Source of the DNA: Cyclobacteriaceae bacterium
GTDB lineage: Bacteria > Bacteroidota > Bacteroidia > Cytophagales > Cyclobacteriaceae
Assembly (NCBI GenBank): GCA_019638355.1
Contig: JAHBTY010000001.1
Location: 310,001 to 374,000 of the forward strand
Length of the DNA: 64,000 bases
Reading direction: 5' to 3'
Part shown: positions 53,953 through 63,111 of the stretch, piece by piece
How positions within the stretch are numbered: the stretch's first letter is position 1
Layout of the letters: every line of letters starts with the position of its first letter
The notes under the pieces: model-generated
Databases searched by the model: none
The model's input: the letters and a program-made list of their open reading frames with translations, nothing else
Told to the model about the DNA's origin: nothing
Made by a program: the position numbers and the translations under genes

Positions 53953-54844
53953 ATCTCAAAAAAGAAATCAGCTTTGATTTCATACTAATCGTAGCCGGCA
54001 AAAATCCAACCAACTCACCTTCTGCTTCAATTGCAACAGGTTGTTCGGAAGTAATTTCAATTTTATTGCTAAGCTCATACTGTATTTGAGAATCATTGAT
54101 TTTACTTCCTTGCTTTAACGTTTGTAAATACAATAGGAACTTTAACAGTGGCACATCTCCGGCTGCAAATAGATTAAACAACCCATCATCTTGTTTTGCT
54201 TCGGGGGCGAGGTAGATTCTATTACCAAACGATTTTCCATTTGCAATTGCCAACACGCGTACTGCTCCGCGCCAATTCCAGGTTTGCGTTTTTAATTCTA
54301 CAGGTTCAGGTGTGTGCGTAAAAAACGTTTTTATAATTGAGGTGAGATAGCGCAGGTTTGCTCCCATCCATGCCGGAGCTTTTTCCATTTGTTTAATAGT
54401 GGCCGGCCCCATTCCGGCACTGCATACATTTATAAAATAATGTTGTTTCTCGTTTCCGTTAAGATCTTTGCATGTAATAAAGCCAACATCGGTAGGTTTA
54501 CCACCTTGGTTTAGCAACTGCAACAGCTGTTGCGCACTTGCAGAAGCCCCGATTGCCCCGGCAAAATCGTTACCCGAACCTAAGGGTATCAACCCAAGAG
54601 TTGGAAGCATTTTGTTTGGCGATGTAAGCACTCCATTTAAAACCTGATTCAGTGTACCATCACCACCGGCTGAAAGTATAGTAGCAAACTTGCTGGCAGC
54701 AGCTCTTGCCAATTCAGTTGCATGTGCTGCATACTGCGTTTCAAAAACAGTTATAGCATAGTGCTTGTGTAGTGCCGGTAAAATGCTTTTATAAAAGAAC
54801 TGCTTCTTGCGCGAAATGCCGTTAAGGATAATGGCGATGTTCAT
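53951..54844 (-). CDS. Diacylglycerol/lipid kinase family protein (YegS-like)
   Basis: This 297-residue kinase has the nucleotide loop LSAGGDGTLNQVLNGVL and the second motif LGLIPLGSGNDFAGAIG, both characteristic of the DAGK/YegS/BmrU family. C-terminal beta-sandwich segments such as RVLAIANGKSFGNRIYLAPEAKQDDGLFNLF are complete. It probably phosphorylates a diacylglycerol or sphingoid lipid at the inner membrane face. Its stop codon overlaps the T-run of the terminator behind the RDD gene. Confidence 0.92.
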   Translation of the reverse strand: MNIAIILNGISRKKQFFYKSILPALHKHYAITVFETQYAAHATELARAAASKFATILSAGGDGTLNQVLNGVLTSPNKMLPTLGLIPLGSGNDFAGAIGASASAQQLLQLLNQGGKPTDVGFITCKDLNGNEKQHYFINVCSAGMGPATIKQMEKAPAWMGANLRYLTSIIKTFFTHTPEPVELKTQTWNWRGAVRVLAIANGKSFGNRIYLAPEAKQDDGLFNLFAAGDVPLLKFLLYLQTLKQGSKINDSQIQYELSNKIEITSEQPVAIEAEGELVGFLPATISMKSKLISFLR

Positions 54845-54852
54845 ATTTTACT

Positions 54853-54912
54853 CCCTCACCCCAACCCTCTCCCACGGGGAGAGGGTGCCGAGGGACGAGG
54901 CGGGTGAGGGTT
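54853..54912. repeat. CCCTCACCCCAACCCTCTC repeat, copy 2
   Basis: CCCTCACCCCAACCCTCTCCCACGGGGAGAGGG forms an inner hairpin, and the outer ends CCCTCACC (54853-54860) and GGTGAGGG (54903-54910) also pair, so the 60-base unit folds as a double stem. It lies between the lipid kinase start and the TPR gene stop. It resembles copy 1 at 52713-52758 in its first 18 bases. Confidence 0.8.
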
Positions 54913-56011
54913 ATTTACAATTCTTCTTAATCGCAGCCTTTGCATCGGGCAAACCCATTTCATCGGCACGCTTTAAATCCAGACAACCATCGTAATTGTT
55001 ATTCATTAAAAGTTTTACGAGTCCGCGCTGGTAATAAGTTTCCGGATCGCTGGGATATAACTCGATAGAGGCCGTGTAATCTTCAACGGCACCGGCATAA
55101 TTTTCTTTTTCAGTTTTGCTCCACGCGCGGTTATCGTAATAGGTGGGGTTGGTAGCATCCAACGCAATAGCTTTGGTGTAATCAGCAATAGCGCCATCAT
55201 AATCTTCCAGGTTGTGTTTTATTACGCCCCTGAGGTTATAGGTTTCGGGATCTTCGCTATTTAATTCAAGGGCCTTATTGTAATCCTGCAGTGCGCCCTT
55301 TAAATCTTCTTTGGCGGTTTTAGCCAGGGCGCGGTTTTCAAATTTGAATGGGTCTTTTGGGTCGAGCCGGATAGCCTCGTTGTAATCGGTAATAGCCTTA
55401 TCAAAGTTGGTTGTGTTGTAATAAGCAACACCCCGGTAGTTATACAAGTTGGCATCGGTTTTATCGTACTCAATGGCTTTGGTGTAATCATCGATTGCGC
55501 TTACAAATTCTCCTAACTCAGCTTTTACAAGGCCGCGGTTAAAATATTTGTCGGCATCGGGTGGGCCTAATTCAAGGGCTTTTGAAAAATCGAAATAAGC
55601 TGCTTGTAAATCTTCTACATTGTAATAGGCAAACCCCCGGTTGGTGTAGGCATCAGCATAGCGGGTATTAAACTTTATAGCTTTTGTAAGATCGACAATG
55701 GCGGCTTCGTCATCGCCCAGGTTTATTTTGGATTCACCGCGGTAGTTAAGGGCCTCGGCATAGGTGCTGTCGATTTCCAACGCAAAGTTGAAATCGCCAA
55801 TGGCTCCATAAAAATCATTCAGCCCCATGTGGGCCCGGCCACGCAGTAAAAAGGCTATCTTATTGCGTTGATTGGTTTCTATAAGTTTGGTAAGCTCAGT
55901 TTTAGCCGCTTTAAAATTTCCAGCATCAATTTTTTTACGTGCCGCTTCCAACGCATCCTGGCACCAGCCCGTTAGCGGAAGCAACATCAAAATAAAAATC
56001 TGTTTTTTCAT
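54911..56011 (-). CDS. TPR-repeat protein
   Basis: From ATG 56011 this 366-residue protein has a signal peptide (MKKQIFILMLLPLTGWC) and about nine tetratricopeptide repeats with 34-residue spacing. The repeated core reads AIADYTKAIALDATNPTYY or close variants. The signal ends in Cys, so it may be a lipoprotein. TPRs form a binding surface; the partner is unknown. A TTG start at 56032 is possible but less likely. Confidence 0.88.
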   Translation of the reverse strand: MKKQIFILMLLPLTGWCQDALEAARKKIDAGNFKAAKTELTKLIETNQRNKIAFLLRGRAHMGLNDFYGAIGDFNFALEIDSTYAEALNYRGESKINLGDDEAAIVDLTKAIKFNTRYADAYTNRGFAYYNVEDLQAAYFDFSKALELGPPDADKYFNRGLVKAELGEFVSAIDDYTKAIEYDKTDANLYNYRGVAYYNTTNFDKAITDYNEAIRLDPKDPFKFENRALAKTAKEDLKGALQDYNKALELNSEDPETYNLRGVIKHNLEDYDGAIADYTKAIALDATNPTYYDNRAWSKTEKENYAGAVEDYTASIELYPSDPETYYQRGLVKLLMNNNYDGCLDLKRADEMGLPDAKAAIKKNCK

Positions 56012-56157
56012 TGTTGTATTTCTGAATGGCAAGTTAACAAGAATTGCCGTATCCGCTACCGGTCTGGTTAACCCGAAATCTGGTTTAACCTTTTAACAAA
56101 TTTTTTTAACTGCGGTTTGATGTTTGTAGTAAATTGGATGCTTTAAATACTTACTTC

Positions 56158-57264
56158 ATGAAGCATGTTCTGATATTTTGCCTCGGGTTTATGGTTGTGC
56201 AGGTTGTGGCGCAGGAAAAACCTTTGGATATGAAAATGGATTTTGAACAATACGATCCACCATCAACACTTAAAGTAGAAGAACATCGGTTAAAGCGAGC
56301 CAAGTTTCCGTTTATCGATATTCATAATCATCAGGGCAACATGAATACGAGCGATTTCAAAGACCTGATTGCCAAAATGGATGCACTGAATATGGGTGTA
56401 ATGATTAACCTGAGCGGCCGCGGCTTCAGAAGCAGTGGCGATCACCTCGAAAAATCGATCGAAAACATTAACAACCGCTACCCCAACCGGTTTGTGTTGT
56501 TTACCAATGTTGATTTTAATGACATTGATAACCCTGAGTGGGTAGCGCGCACGGTTAAGCAATTAGAAACCGATATTAAACGCGGAGCAAAAGGACTAAA
56601 GATTTATAAAAGCCTGGGCCTGCACAGCAAAGACAGCAAGGGAAATAGGATTGCAGTTAACGATCCGCGCATCGATCCCATCTGGGCTAAGTGTGGCGAG
56701 TTGGGTGTGCCGGTATTAATTCACACTGCCGACCCCAAACCTTTCTGGGATCCAATCGATAACCAAAACGAGCGTTGGCTGGAACTAAAACTTCATCCTG
56801 GCAGACGCTACGATGAAACCTTTGCTACTTGGGAAACATTAATTGCCGAACAACACGATGTATTTCGCAAACATCCTAAAACAACATTTATAAATGCCCA
56901 CTTAGGATGGTATGGAAACGATTTGAAAAAGCTGGGTGAGTTGATGGATAAATACCCCAACATGCTTACTGAAATAGGGGCTGTAATAGCCGAGCTTGGA
57001 AGACAACCCCGTGCTGCCAAAGCATTCTTAACTAAATACCAGGATCGGGTTTTATTTGGTAAGGATAGCTGGGTGCCAGAAGAATATGAAACCTACTTTA
57101 GGGTGTTGGAAACAGAGGACGAATATTTTCCTTATCACAAACGTTATCATGCTTTCTGGCGCATGTATGGTATCGGTTTACCCGATGAGATTCTGAAAAA
57201 AGTGTATTATAAAAATGCGTTGCGTATTTTGCCTAATATGGATAAGAGTCAGTTTCCAAAATAA
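56158..57264 (+). CDS. Secreted amidohydrolase (metal-dependent TIM barrel)
   Basis: From ATG 56158 this 368-residue protein has a signal peptide (MKHVLIFCLGFMVVQVVAQ). The start at 56134 is TTG and would add 8 residues. The barrel has the first-strand metal motif FIDIHNHQG, and HTADPKPFWDP, FINAHLGWYG and FGKDSWVP line up as the further metal or substrate residues. It belongs to the amidohydrolase-2 group that includes decarboxylases and lactonases. Substrate unknown. Confidence 0.85.
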   Translation: MKHVLIFCLGFMVVQVVAQEKPLDMKMDFEQYDPPSTLKVEEHRLKRAKFPFIDIHNHQGNMNTSDFKDLIAKMDALNMGVMINLSGRGFRSSGDHLEKSIENINNRYPNRFVLFTNVDFNDIDNPEWVARTVKQLETDIKRGAKGLKIYKSLGLHSKDSKGNRIAVNDPRIDPIWAKCGELGVPVLIHTADPKPFWDPIDNQNERWLELKLHPGRRYDETFATWETLIAEQHDVFRKHPKTTFINAHLGWYGNDLKKLGELMDKYPNMLTEIGAVIAELGRQPRAAKAFLTKYQDRVLFGKDSWVPEEYETYFRVLETEDEYFPYHKRYHAFWRMYGIGLPDEILKKVYYKNALRILPNMDKSQFPK

Positions 57265-57380
57265 TGCGACTAAATTTTTACCGCAGAGAACGCGGAGAAT
57301 CGCAGAGAAAATTTTGAAATACATTCTGATGTATAAATTTCTTTGCAGTTAAAATTTTTATGCTTTAATAAAGTTTCTTT

Positions 57381-57794
57381 ATGAACTTCCACACGCGCAG
57401 GTGGGTTAAGCCCGAAGATCTGAACCCAAACGGAACCTTGTTTGGTGGAAAGTTATTGAGTTGGATTGACGAAGAGGCTGTAATCTATGCCATGATTCAA
57501 CTCGATAACAAACGAGTTGTTACCAAATACATGTCTGAAATAAATTTTGTGAGCTCTGCCAAACAAGGCGACATTATTGAGCTTGGTTTAGTGCCCACCA
57601 ACTTTGGCCGCACTTCTATTACGCTGCAATGTGTGGTACGCAATAAAATGACCCGCAAAACAATTCTTGAAGTGGACAAGATCACATTTGTGAATCTGGA
57701 TGCCGAAGGCAAACCCGCGCCACATGGCAAAACAAAAATTGAATATGTAAAAGACCGGCTGGACGGGAAAATTGAAGGCGAGTTGCCTGCCTGA
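57381..57794 (+). CDS. Acyl-CoA thioesterase (hotdog fold)
   Basis: This 137-residue hotdog-fold protein has the family pattern HTRRWVKPEDLNPNGTLFGGKLLSWIDEEA, where the Asp/Asn of the long helix is the usual active site, and later GRTSITLQCVVRN. It resembles the YciA/YbgC-type acyl-CoA thioesterases. It has no signal peptide and lies 5 bases ahead of the CHAT gene, so the two may be cotranscribed despite different cell locations. Confidence 0.88.
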   Translation: MNFHTRRWVKPEDLNPNGTLFGGKLLSWIDEEAVIYAMIQLDNKRVVTKYMSEINFVSSAKQGDIIELGLVPTNFGRTSITLQCVVRNKMTRKTILEVDKITFVNLDAEGKPAPHGKTKIEYVKDRLDGKIEGELPA

Positions 57795-57799
57795 TGTAA

Positions 57800-60700
57800 A
57801 TGATACGTTTTGTTCTTGTTCTCTGTGTTTGCTTACAATTTTCGACCGGCAGCGCACAAAATAAGCAAGCCTACTCATTAAATATCTCTTCGCAACAAAC
57901 ACAAGGGCCTATCGGTTTTTTAGGAATGGCCAATGAACCCTTGCGGTTAATTGCCGAAGTACGACCCGATGCTTTTGGTTTTGATAAACCCATTCCGGGT
58001 AAGCTTAAAATTTTCGCTTCCGCAGATTCCATCCTCAGCACCAATGACCTTGTGGTACTTGATTCAGCCTGCACACTGCCCGATTATTCCTATCAAAGTT
58101 TTCCCATTAAACATTCGCTTAAACCGGGTTCATACTATCTGCTGGCACAGTTTTTTGCCAAGGATACCAACCTCTTCGAACCACAAAGTGCTGTGGTTAA
58201 ACTCTCTGTTGAGCTAATCGGATTTACAGCACAAGTAAAAGAGTTTTGGTTCAGTCACATCAAAACATCTGAATACAGTGAAGAAACCAAATTATTTGCT
58301 GAGATAGATCTTGCGCTTACAGGCAATACCGTTTCAATAGGTTTACTTAATAGCGAGTGGGCTATAGGATTAACAAAAGGCAAAAAGACAGAAGCACTTA
58401 CTTCTGTTTACCGCACCGATTCGCTGCACACCGGACAAACAACTATTGAGTTGGAAGAAAGTCTCTTCAACAATCCCGATTTCAAAAACTTCAACCAGGT
58501 TTCCATCAAACTTACTTCCGCTTATTTTTCTGAAGGCTACATTAAAATTCCCGATGTAACTTTTAACCTGCCTATAAAAGTTATTACTGACATTGATCAG
58601 TTAAACGCATTCAGGCGTAAGCGCGATCCTTATCTTACTTATGGAAGTTTCGTCTTAAAACAAGAAGCGTTGGATTCGCTTGCCGTAGAAAAACTTTATA
58701 CCGAAGCCGAGCTTTTCTATTCTATTTATACCCGAGCGCTTCAAGCTGCTGCTGCCAAGGATTTTAGTCGTGCCATTTCATTGGCCGATTCGGCATTTGC
58801 CTTTGTGGGCAACCATCGCGCAAGCAGTTTACTTTTTACAGATGCCGGATTAATGTCGGGCTTGTATTCGGGTTTGTTTAAAATTCTTCCTGAAGATCGC
58901 AAATCAGAAATTAATAATCGCCTGGGCGAAGCGATGAAGATGGGCGACTTGATGACATCCGCATATAGCGATTTAATTCAACGACTACTGCCCGACAGTC
59001 TGGATCACTACAACGAAATGGAGAAGAGCGGCTATTTTGATAAACCCGAAATTTTTCATCAGCCGCTTATTTCATCACTTCCTATTCTTTGGAAGGGACG
59101 GAGTATTCCTGCACTGGAGCATTTCATTCGCAACACCGACTACGAATCGGCCGACATGATTATTGAACAAGCCAACCGGCATCAACAATTATTAAAACCT
59201 GTTTGGCAAATCATTCAATCAGACACTGCCCTTGTCAAAAATTTTAGTCATGTGGCTACTGCTGCTACGGAGGGAAATTCCATGTTGGACTTTTTACTCG
59301 CTCGGTTGAACTACTATACCGCTTCGGGCCTTTATGATGAAGGTACGGAAGCGGTTACGGAAGCAACACTCGCTTTTGCATGCAGCTATCAATTTCAACC
59401 CAAACACTTGTGGCTTACTTCTGCCCGATTTTTTGAAACACTTGGCAACTTTACCAAAGCCGATTCGCTCTATAAACTTTGCGATGAACATTTTAAAAAA
59501 GAACAAGTTGAAAATTCCAATCCGTTATGGACACTCTATGGCGAAAATCAAACCGTACTGAATGCGCGGTTGGGGGCTTCAATACCACAAGATCAGGCCT
59601 TAACCGAAGCGCTGGAAAAACTTCGCAAAGAAAATTTGTTCGCGTACCTTGATGTGCTCAATGACCGCATGTTAGGGCAAAAGTTAGCGTACCGCGGCAA
59701 TGCTGTGTACAAAAACTTTTACCTTAATCAAATAAAACAACTGGATGCACAAGGTCAATATTTTACGGCTAATGAATGGTTAAAGGATCTTGCATTCTTT
59801 CTGGGGCGCGAAGGCCAGCACAAGCAAGCACTTACGTTATACGAAAATCTATTTGTAACTGATAATCTCAAGGCGACTGCATTTCGATTGGGATTTTCAG
59901 AAGAAGCCCAACTGTTTTATGCTCAGCGGCAGCGCGAAACGTTAAGCCGGTACATCAACGTGCTAACTGATTTTGAGAAGTCGGCAACGCCAGCTGCTTA
60001 CGATAGTGCGTTGCAAATCTGTTTACAACAAGTTCTGTTTCAACATGCCTTTATCTTACGTGGTAATTTTCAATTGTTGTACGATGTATCGCGATCAACC
60101 GATCATCAAGTAGCCAACAGCTTTGTATTGTGGCAGGAGTTGCGCAAATACCTGAACGAGCTTTATGTGAAAGGCGAGCCCGATCAAAAAGCATTAATTG
60201 CCTGGAAAAAATACATTCTGGAAACCGAAAAGAAACTCATCCGTTCGGCCCGCGATACAGCCAGCATGAAGCTGGACTATATTCCATCGCTGGATTCTAT
60301 TCGCGCAAAGCTAAAACCGGACGAAGCTGCTATTGAAGTTGTGCGCTATACCGTAAATCATAAAACTTACTATGGCCAGCAGGTAAAGTATGCTGCCTTA
60401 ATCATTTCGCATAAGGGGCCATTGCAATTTGTGCAATTGCCATCAGCAGGCGCGGAACTGGAAGGAAGGTTTTATAAACGCTATCGCAACAGCATCATAC
60501 TAAAACAAGAAGACATTCATTCGCATGGAATCTATTGGGAACCCTTGGCAAAACACCTGGCGGGAATCAAAACCATTTACTGGGCACCCGATGGAGTTTA
60601 TCATCTTATTAATCTTAATACGCTGCTCAACCCGGCTTCCAATCAACATGTAGTTTCCGAATATAAAATTCTTACCGTACCAACCATTGCCAGCATCGAC

Positions 60701-61444
60701 ACTCCGGGGTTAATCAACTTTAAATCGGCAACAGTTTTAGGCAACCCGCATTTTGGAACTGGGAAAAAGAAAAACCAGGCTGATACAATTCGTACTTCGC
60801 GTGAGTTTTTAACGCGGCAGGCAATTGTTGAACTTCCCGGAACTGCTACCGAAGTAGAAGCAATTACCAACGTGTTGAGAAAACAAAAAGCAAGCGTAAC
60901 TCAACTCACACAACAAAACGCTACCAAGGAGCAGCTCTTCAACAACAGTAATGCAGATGTAGTGCATCTGGCAACACATGGATTTTGGTTAGATCAACCC
61001 GGCAGCGAATCCACCTATCGCAACATTTATGAAACATTAGCTGGCAGTGGTCTTATTCTGGCCGGAGCACAAAAGGCCAACGGTGAAAATGATTTTACTT
61101 TAATGCCACAAGGTATTTTAACATCAGCCGAAATTCAGGATTTGAATTTATTCAACACAAAGTTGGTGGTGCTTTCTGCATGCGAAACCGGCCTGGGCGA
61201 AGTGGTTCCCGGTGAAGGGCTTTACGGACTGAAGCGTGCCTTACTGAAAGCCGGTGCCCAAAACATCATTACTTCATTGTGGAAAGTAGATGATGAAGCC
61301 ACCATGTTATTCATGACAGGCTTTTATACTACGCTTGCCGAAAATCACAACCTCACAGAATCATTTCAACAAGCTATGCTTACGCTGAAGGCTAAATATC
61401 CGCAACCGTACTATTGGGGAGCTTTTGTGCTTACGCAGAATTAG
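57800..61444 (+). CDS. Secreted CHAT-domain protein
   Basis: This 1214-residue protein has a signal peptide (MIRFVLVLCVCLQFSTGSAQ). Beta-rich and then helical, TPR-like regions (about residues 290-780) precede a C-terminal CHAT caspase-like protease domain. The catalytic dyad is His1060 in VVHLATHGFW and Cys1128 in VVLSACETG, followed by the GEGLYGLKRALLKAGA segment. CHAT proteases cleave protein partners, in some systems after activation by TPR-sensed signals. The signal peptide would place this one outside the cytoplasm; its target is unknown. Confidence 0.87.
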   Translation: MIRFVLVLCVCLQFSTGSAQNKQAYSLNISSQQTQGPIGFLGMANEPLRLIAEVRPDAFGFDKPIPGKLKIFASADSILSTNDLVVLDSACTLPDYSYQSFPIKHSLKPGSYYLLAQFFAKDTNLFEPQSAVVKLSVELIGFTAQVKEFWFSHIKTSEYSEETKLFAEIDLALTGNTVSIGLLNSEWAIGLTKGKKTEALTSVYRTDSLHTGQTTIELEESLFNNPDFKNFNQVSIKLTSAYFSEGYIKIPDVTFNLPIKVITDIDQLNAFRRKRDPYLTYGSFVLKQEALDSLAVEKLYTEAELFYSIYTRALQAAAAKDFSRAISLADSAFAFVGNHRASSLLFTDAGLMSGLYSGLFKILPEDRKSEINNRLGEAMKMGDLMTSAYSDLIQRLLPDSLDHYNEMEKSGYFDKPEIFHQPLISSLPILWKGRSIPALEHFIRNTDYESADMIIEQANRHQQLLKPVWQIIQSDTALVKNFSHVATAATEGNSMLDFLLARLNYYTASGLYDEGTEAVTEATLAFACSYQFQPKHLWLTSARFFETLGNFTKADSLYKLCDEHFKKEQVENSNPLWTLYGENQTVLNARLGASIPQDQALTEALEKLRKENLFAYLDVLNDRMLGQKLAYRGNAVYKNFYLNQIKQLDAQGQYFTANEWLKDLAFFLGREGQHKQALTLYENLFVTDNLKATAFRLGFSEEAQLFYAQRQRETLSRYINVLTDFEKSATPAAYDSALQICLQQVLFQHAFILRGNFQLLYDVSRSTDHQVANSFVLWQELRKYLNELYVKGEPDQKALIAWKKYILETEKKLIRSARDTASMKLDYIPSLDSIRAKLKPDEAAIEVVRYTVNHKTYYGQQVKYAALIISHKGPLQFVQLPSAGAELEGRFYKRYRNSIILKQEDIHSHGIYWEPLAKHLAGIKTIYWAPDGVYHLINLNTLLNPASNQHVVSEYKILTVPTIASIDTPGLINFKSATVLGNPHFGTGKKKNQADTIRTSREFLTRQAIVELPGTATEVEAITNVLRKQKASVTQLTQQNATKEQLFNNSNADVVHLATHGFWLDQPGSESTYRNIYETLAGSGLILAGAQKANGENDFTLMPQGILTSAEIQDLNLFNTKLVVLSACETGLGEVVPGEGLYGLKRALLKAGAQNIITSLWKVDDEATMLFMTGFYTTLAENHNLTESFQQAMLTLKAKYPQPYYWGAFVLTQN

Positions 61445-61463
61445 AAACAGTTATAAGTTTTTC

Positions 61464-62891
61464 TTATCGCTGGCTTTCCAGTGTATTCTTTCCAACGTTA
61501 TAAGCATAGACGGCTGCCGGCAAATATTGAATTTGTACCGATTGATATTCTTTTACTCCTGACTTATCAATGGAGGTTACTAATGCCTGCTTAAGATCGT
61601 TTTCAATACAAAATGTAGTTAAACTTTTTAGCTCATTAGGGGCTTCAAAATATCGGTTAGACCACTTTATTTCGACCGCCCAATCGGGTCGATTTGTTTT
61701 TCTGCTTAAACTAACCAAATCTACCTCACCATTTTTCCATCGCGCATAGTAAGGCACAAAAGAAGTTCGCTGCATCCATTGGCTAAAAATAGAAGTTTCA
61801 ACCATTGCGCCCATACCATCTTCATTTGCCGATAACGGTGCAAACAAGGCACTTCTTAAACTGGGGTTTGTTAAGTATATTTTAAAGAAGTTCTCCCGTT
61901 GGAAACGCCCTGCTTTTTGGTCAACCCGCTTTACTATGTGAATCAAAAATGCGGCCTCGAGATAAGATAGATACTGCCGAAGCGTATTTTTTCTTACACC
62001 ACTATTCTTACTTAGTTCATCAATACTGCACTCTTGCCCGCTGTTCCAGGCAATAGTTGTAAATAGAGAGTTTAGTTCTTGCACATCCTGAATGCCATAC
62101 AAACCTGGCAAATCCCGTAGCAATACTTTATCGATAATATCTGCCCGCATAAAGCGGCTGGGGTTACTTTGTATCTCCTGATTAAAAATTACCTCTGGAT
62201 AACCGCCAAAATTTATATAGTCAACAAAGTGTTTGTTTAATTCTGTAATGTTTGTTGTGGATGAGAATAAGGCAATGTTTCCTTTCCAGTTTATACTATC
62301 CGGCTTAATCAGTACGGACAGATTTTTTAAGTGGATAAATTCATGGAAGGTTAATGGAGGAAGCATAAAATCTGTAAATCTTCCGGCTCCACTTTCAATA
62401 CTTTTTAGTTTTAGTGCTGCTGCAGCAGAACCACTTGCCACAAAGCGAGTGCTACGATAAGAATCCACCATCGCTTTCAGGTGTACCTCCCATTCCTTCA
62501 GGTATTGAATCTCATCCAAAAATATATACCAACCTTTTGCATCAGTATCTCCGGTGGCCTTTCTGGCCATTTCAAACAATGCATCTAATAGAATATTATT
62601 ATAGATAGGGGTTTCTATCGATGCGTATAAAATTTTTTGTGGGGATACACCATCTGCAATCAATTGTTGAATGGTGTGATAAATCATTACGGTTTTACCC
62701 ACTCGCCTTGGTCCCATTAGTACACATGCCCGGTGCACCGAGGTTTGATGTACGAGCGGATAAAACAGATTGAAGTAAAGTCGCGGCTTGAATGAACGAT
62801 AATAGCTGTCTAGATTTCCAGTTGCCCACCACGGGTTTTCAAATTGCAGGCGGGCTATAATTTGGTCTTCAGAAAATGGATTTAACGACAT
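61464..62891 (-). CDS. AAA ATPase with DUF4143 domain
   Basis: From ATG 62891 the protein has 475 residues. Walker A is GPRRVGKTVMI (about residues 60-70) and the Walker B-like motif is WYIFLDEIQYLKEW. The C-terminal DUF4143 nuclease-like half carries VDYINFGGYPEV, SGVRKNTLRQYLSYLEAAFLIHIV and WKNGEVDLV. These ATPases are widespread and often variable between strains; their function is unclear. It converges on the CHAT gene. Confidence 0.9.
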   Translation of the reverse strand: MSLNPFSEDQIIARLQFENPWWATGNLDSYYRSFKPRLYFNLFYPLVHQTSVHRACVLMGPRRVGKTVMIYHTIQQLIADGVSPQKILYASIETPIYNNILLDALFEMARKATGDTDAKGWYIFLDEIQYLKEWEVHLKAMVDSYRSTRFVASGSAAAALKLKSIESGAGRFTDFMLPPLTFHEFIHLKNLSVLIKPDSINWKGNIALFSSTTNITELNKHFVDYINFGGYPEVIFNQEIQSNPSRFMRADIIDKVLLRDLPGLYGIQDVQELNSLFTTIAWNSGQECSIDELSKNSGVRKNTLRQYLSYLEAAFLIHIVKRVDQKAGRFQRENFFKIYLTNPSLRSALFAPLSANEDGMGAMVETSIFSQWMQRTSFVPYYARWKNGEVDLVSLSRKTNRPDWAVEIKWSNRYFEAPNELKSLTTFCIENDLKQALVTSIDKSGVKEYQSVQIQYLPAAVYAYNVGKNTLESQR

Positions 62892-63111
62892 AATAACCAA
62901 ATTTATAGCAAATAAGGTTTCAAAAAAAATCTTATTTTACTTTCAGGTGTCTTATAAGGATATTTTAACAGTTTTTATGGCTTACGTGGCTCATCCCTCT
63001 GAGTGTCTTTTTTCTTAAGTTTTAGCAGAACTAAATTACAAGGACTACCAATTCAATAGCATCAATAAACCTGTTGCCTATCTTCGCATTTTGGTGCTTC
63101 AAACTTTTGTT

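Noticed and set aside
54911-56011. Regular repeats that might be CRISPR-like
   Set aside because: The roughly 102-base period is that of 34-residue TPR units within a single open frame; there are no short identical direct repeats with unique spacers.
57276-57310. CGCAGAGAACGCGGAGAATCGCAGAG as a new repeat element
   Set aside because: Only a partial internal repetition of CGCAGAG is seen in the window; no second copy or paired arms support it as an element.
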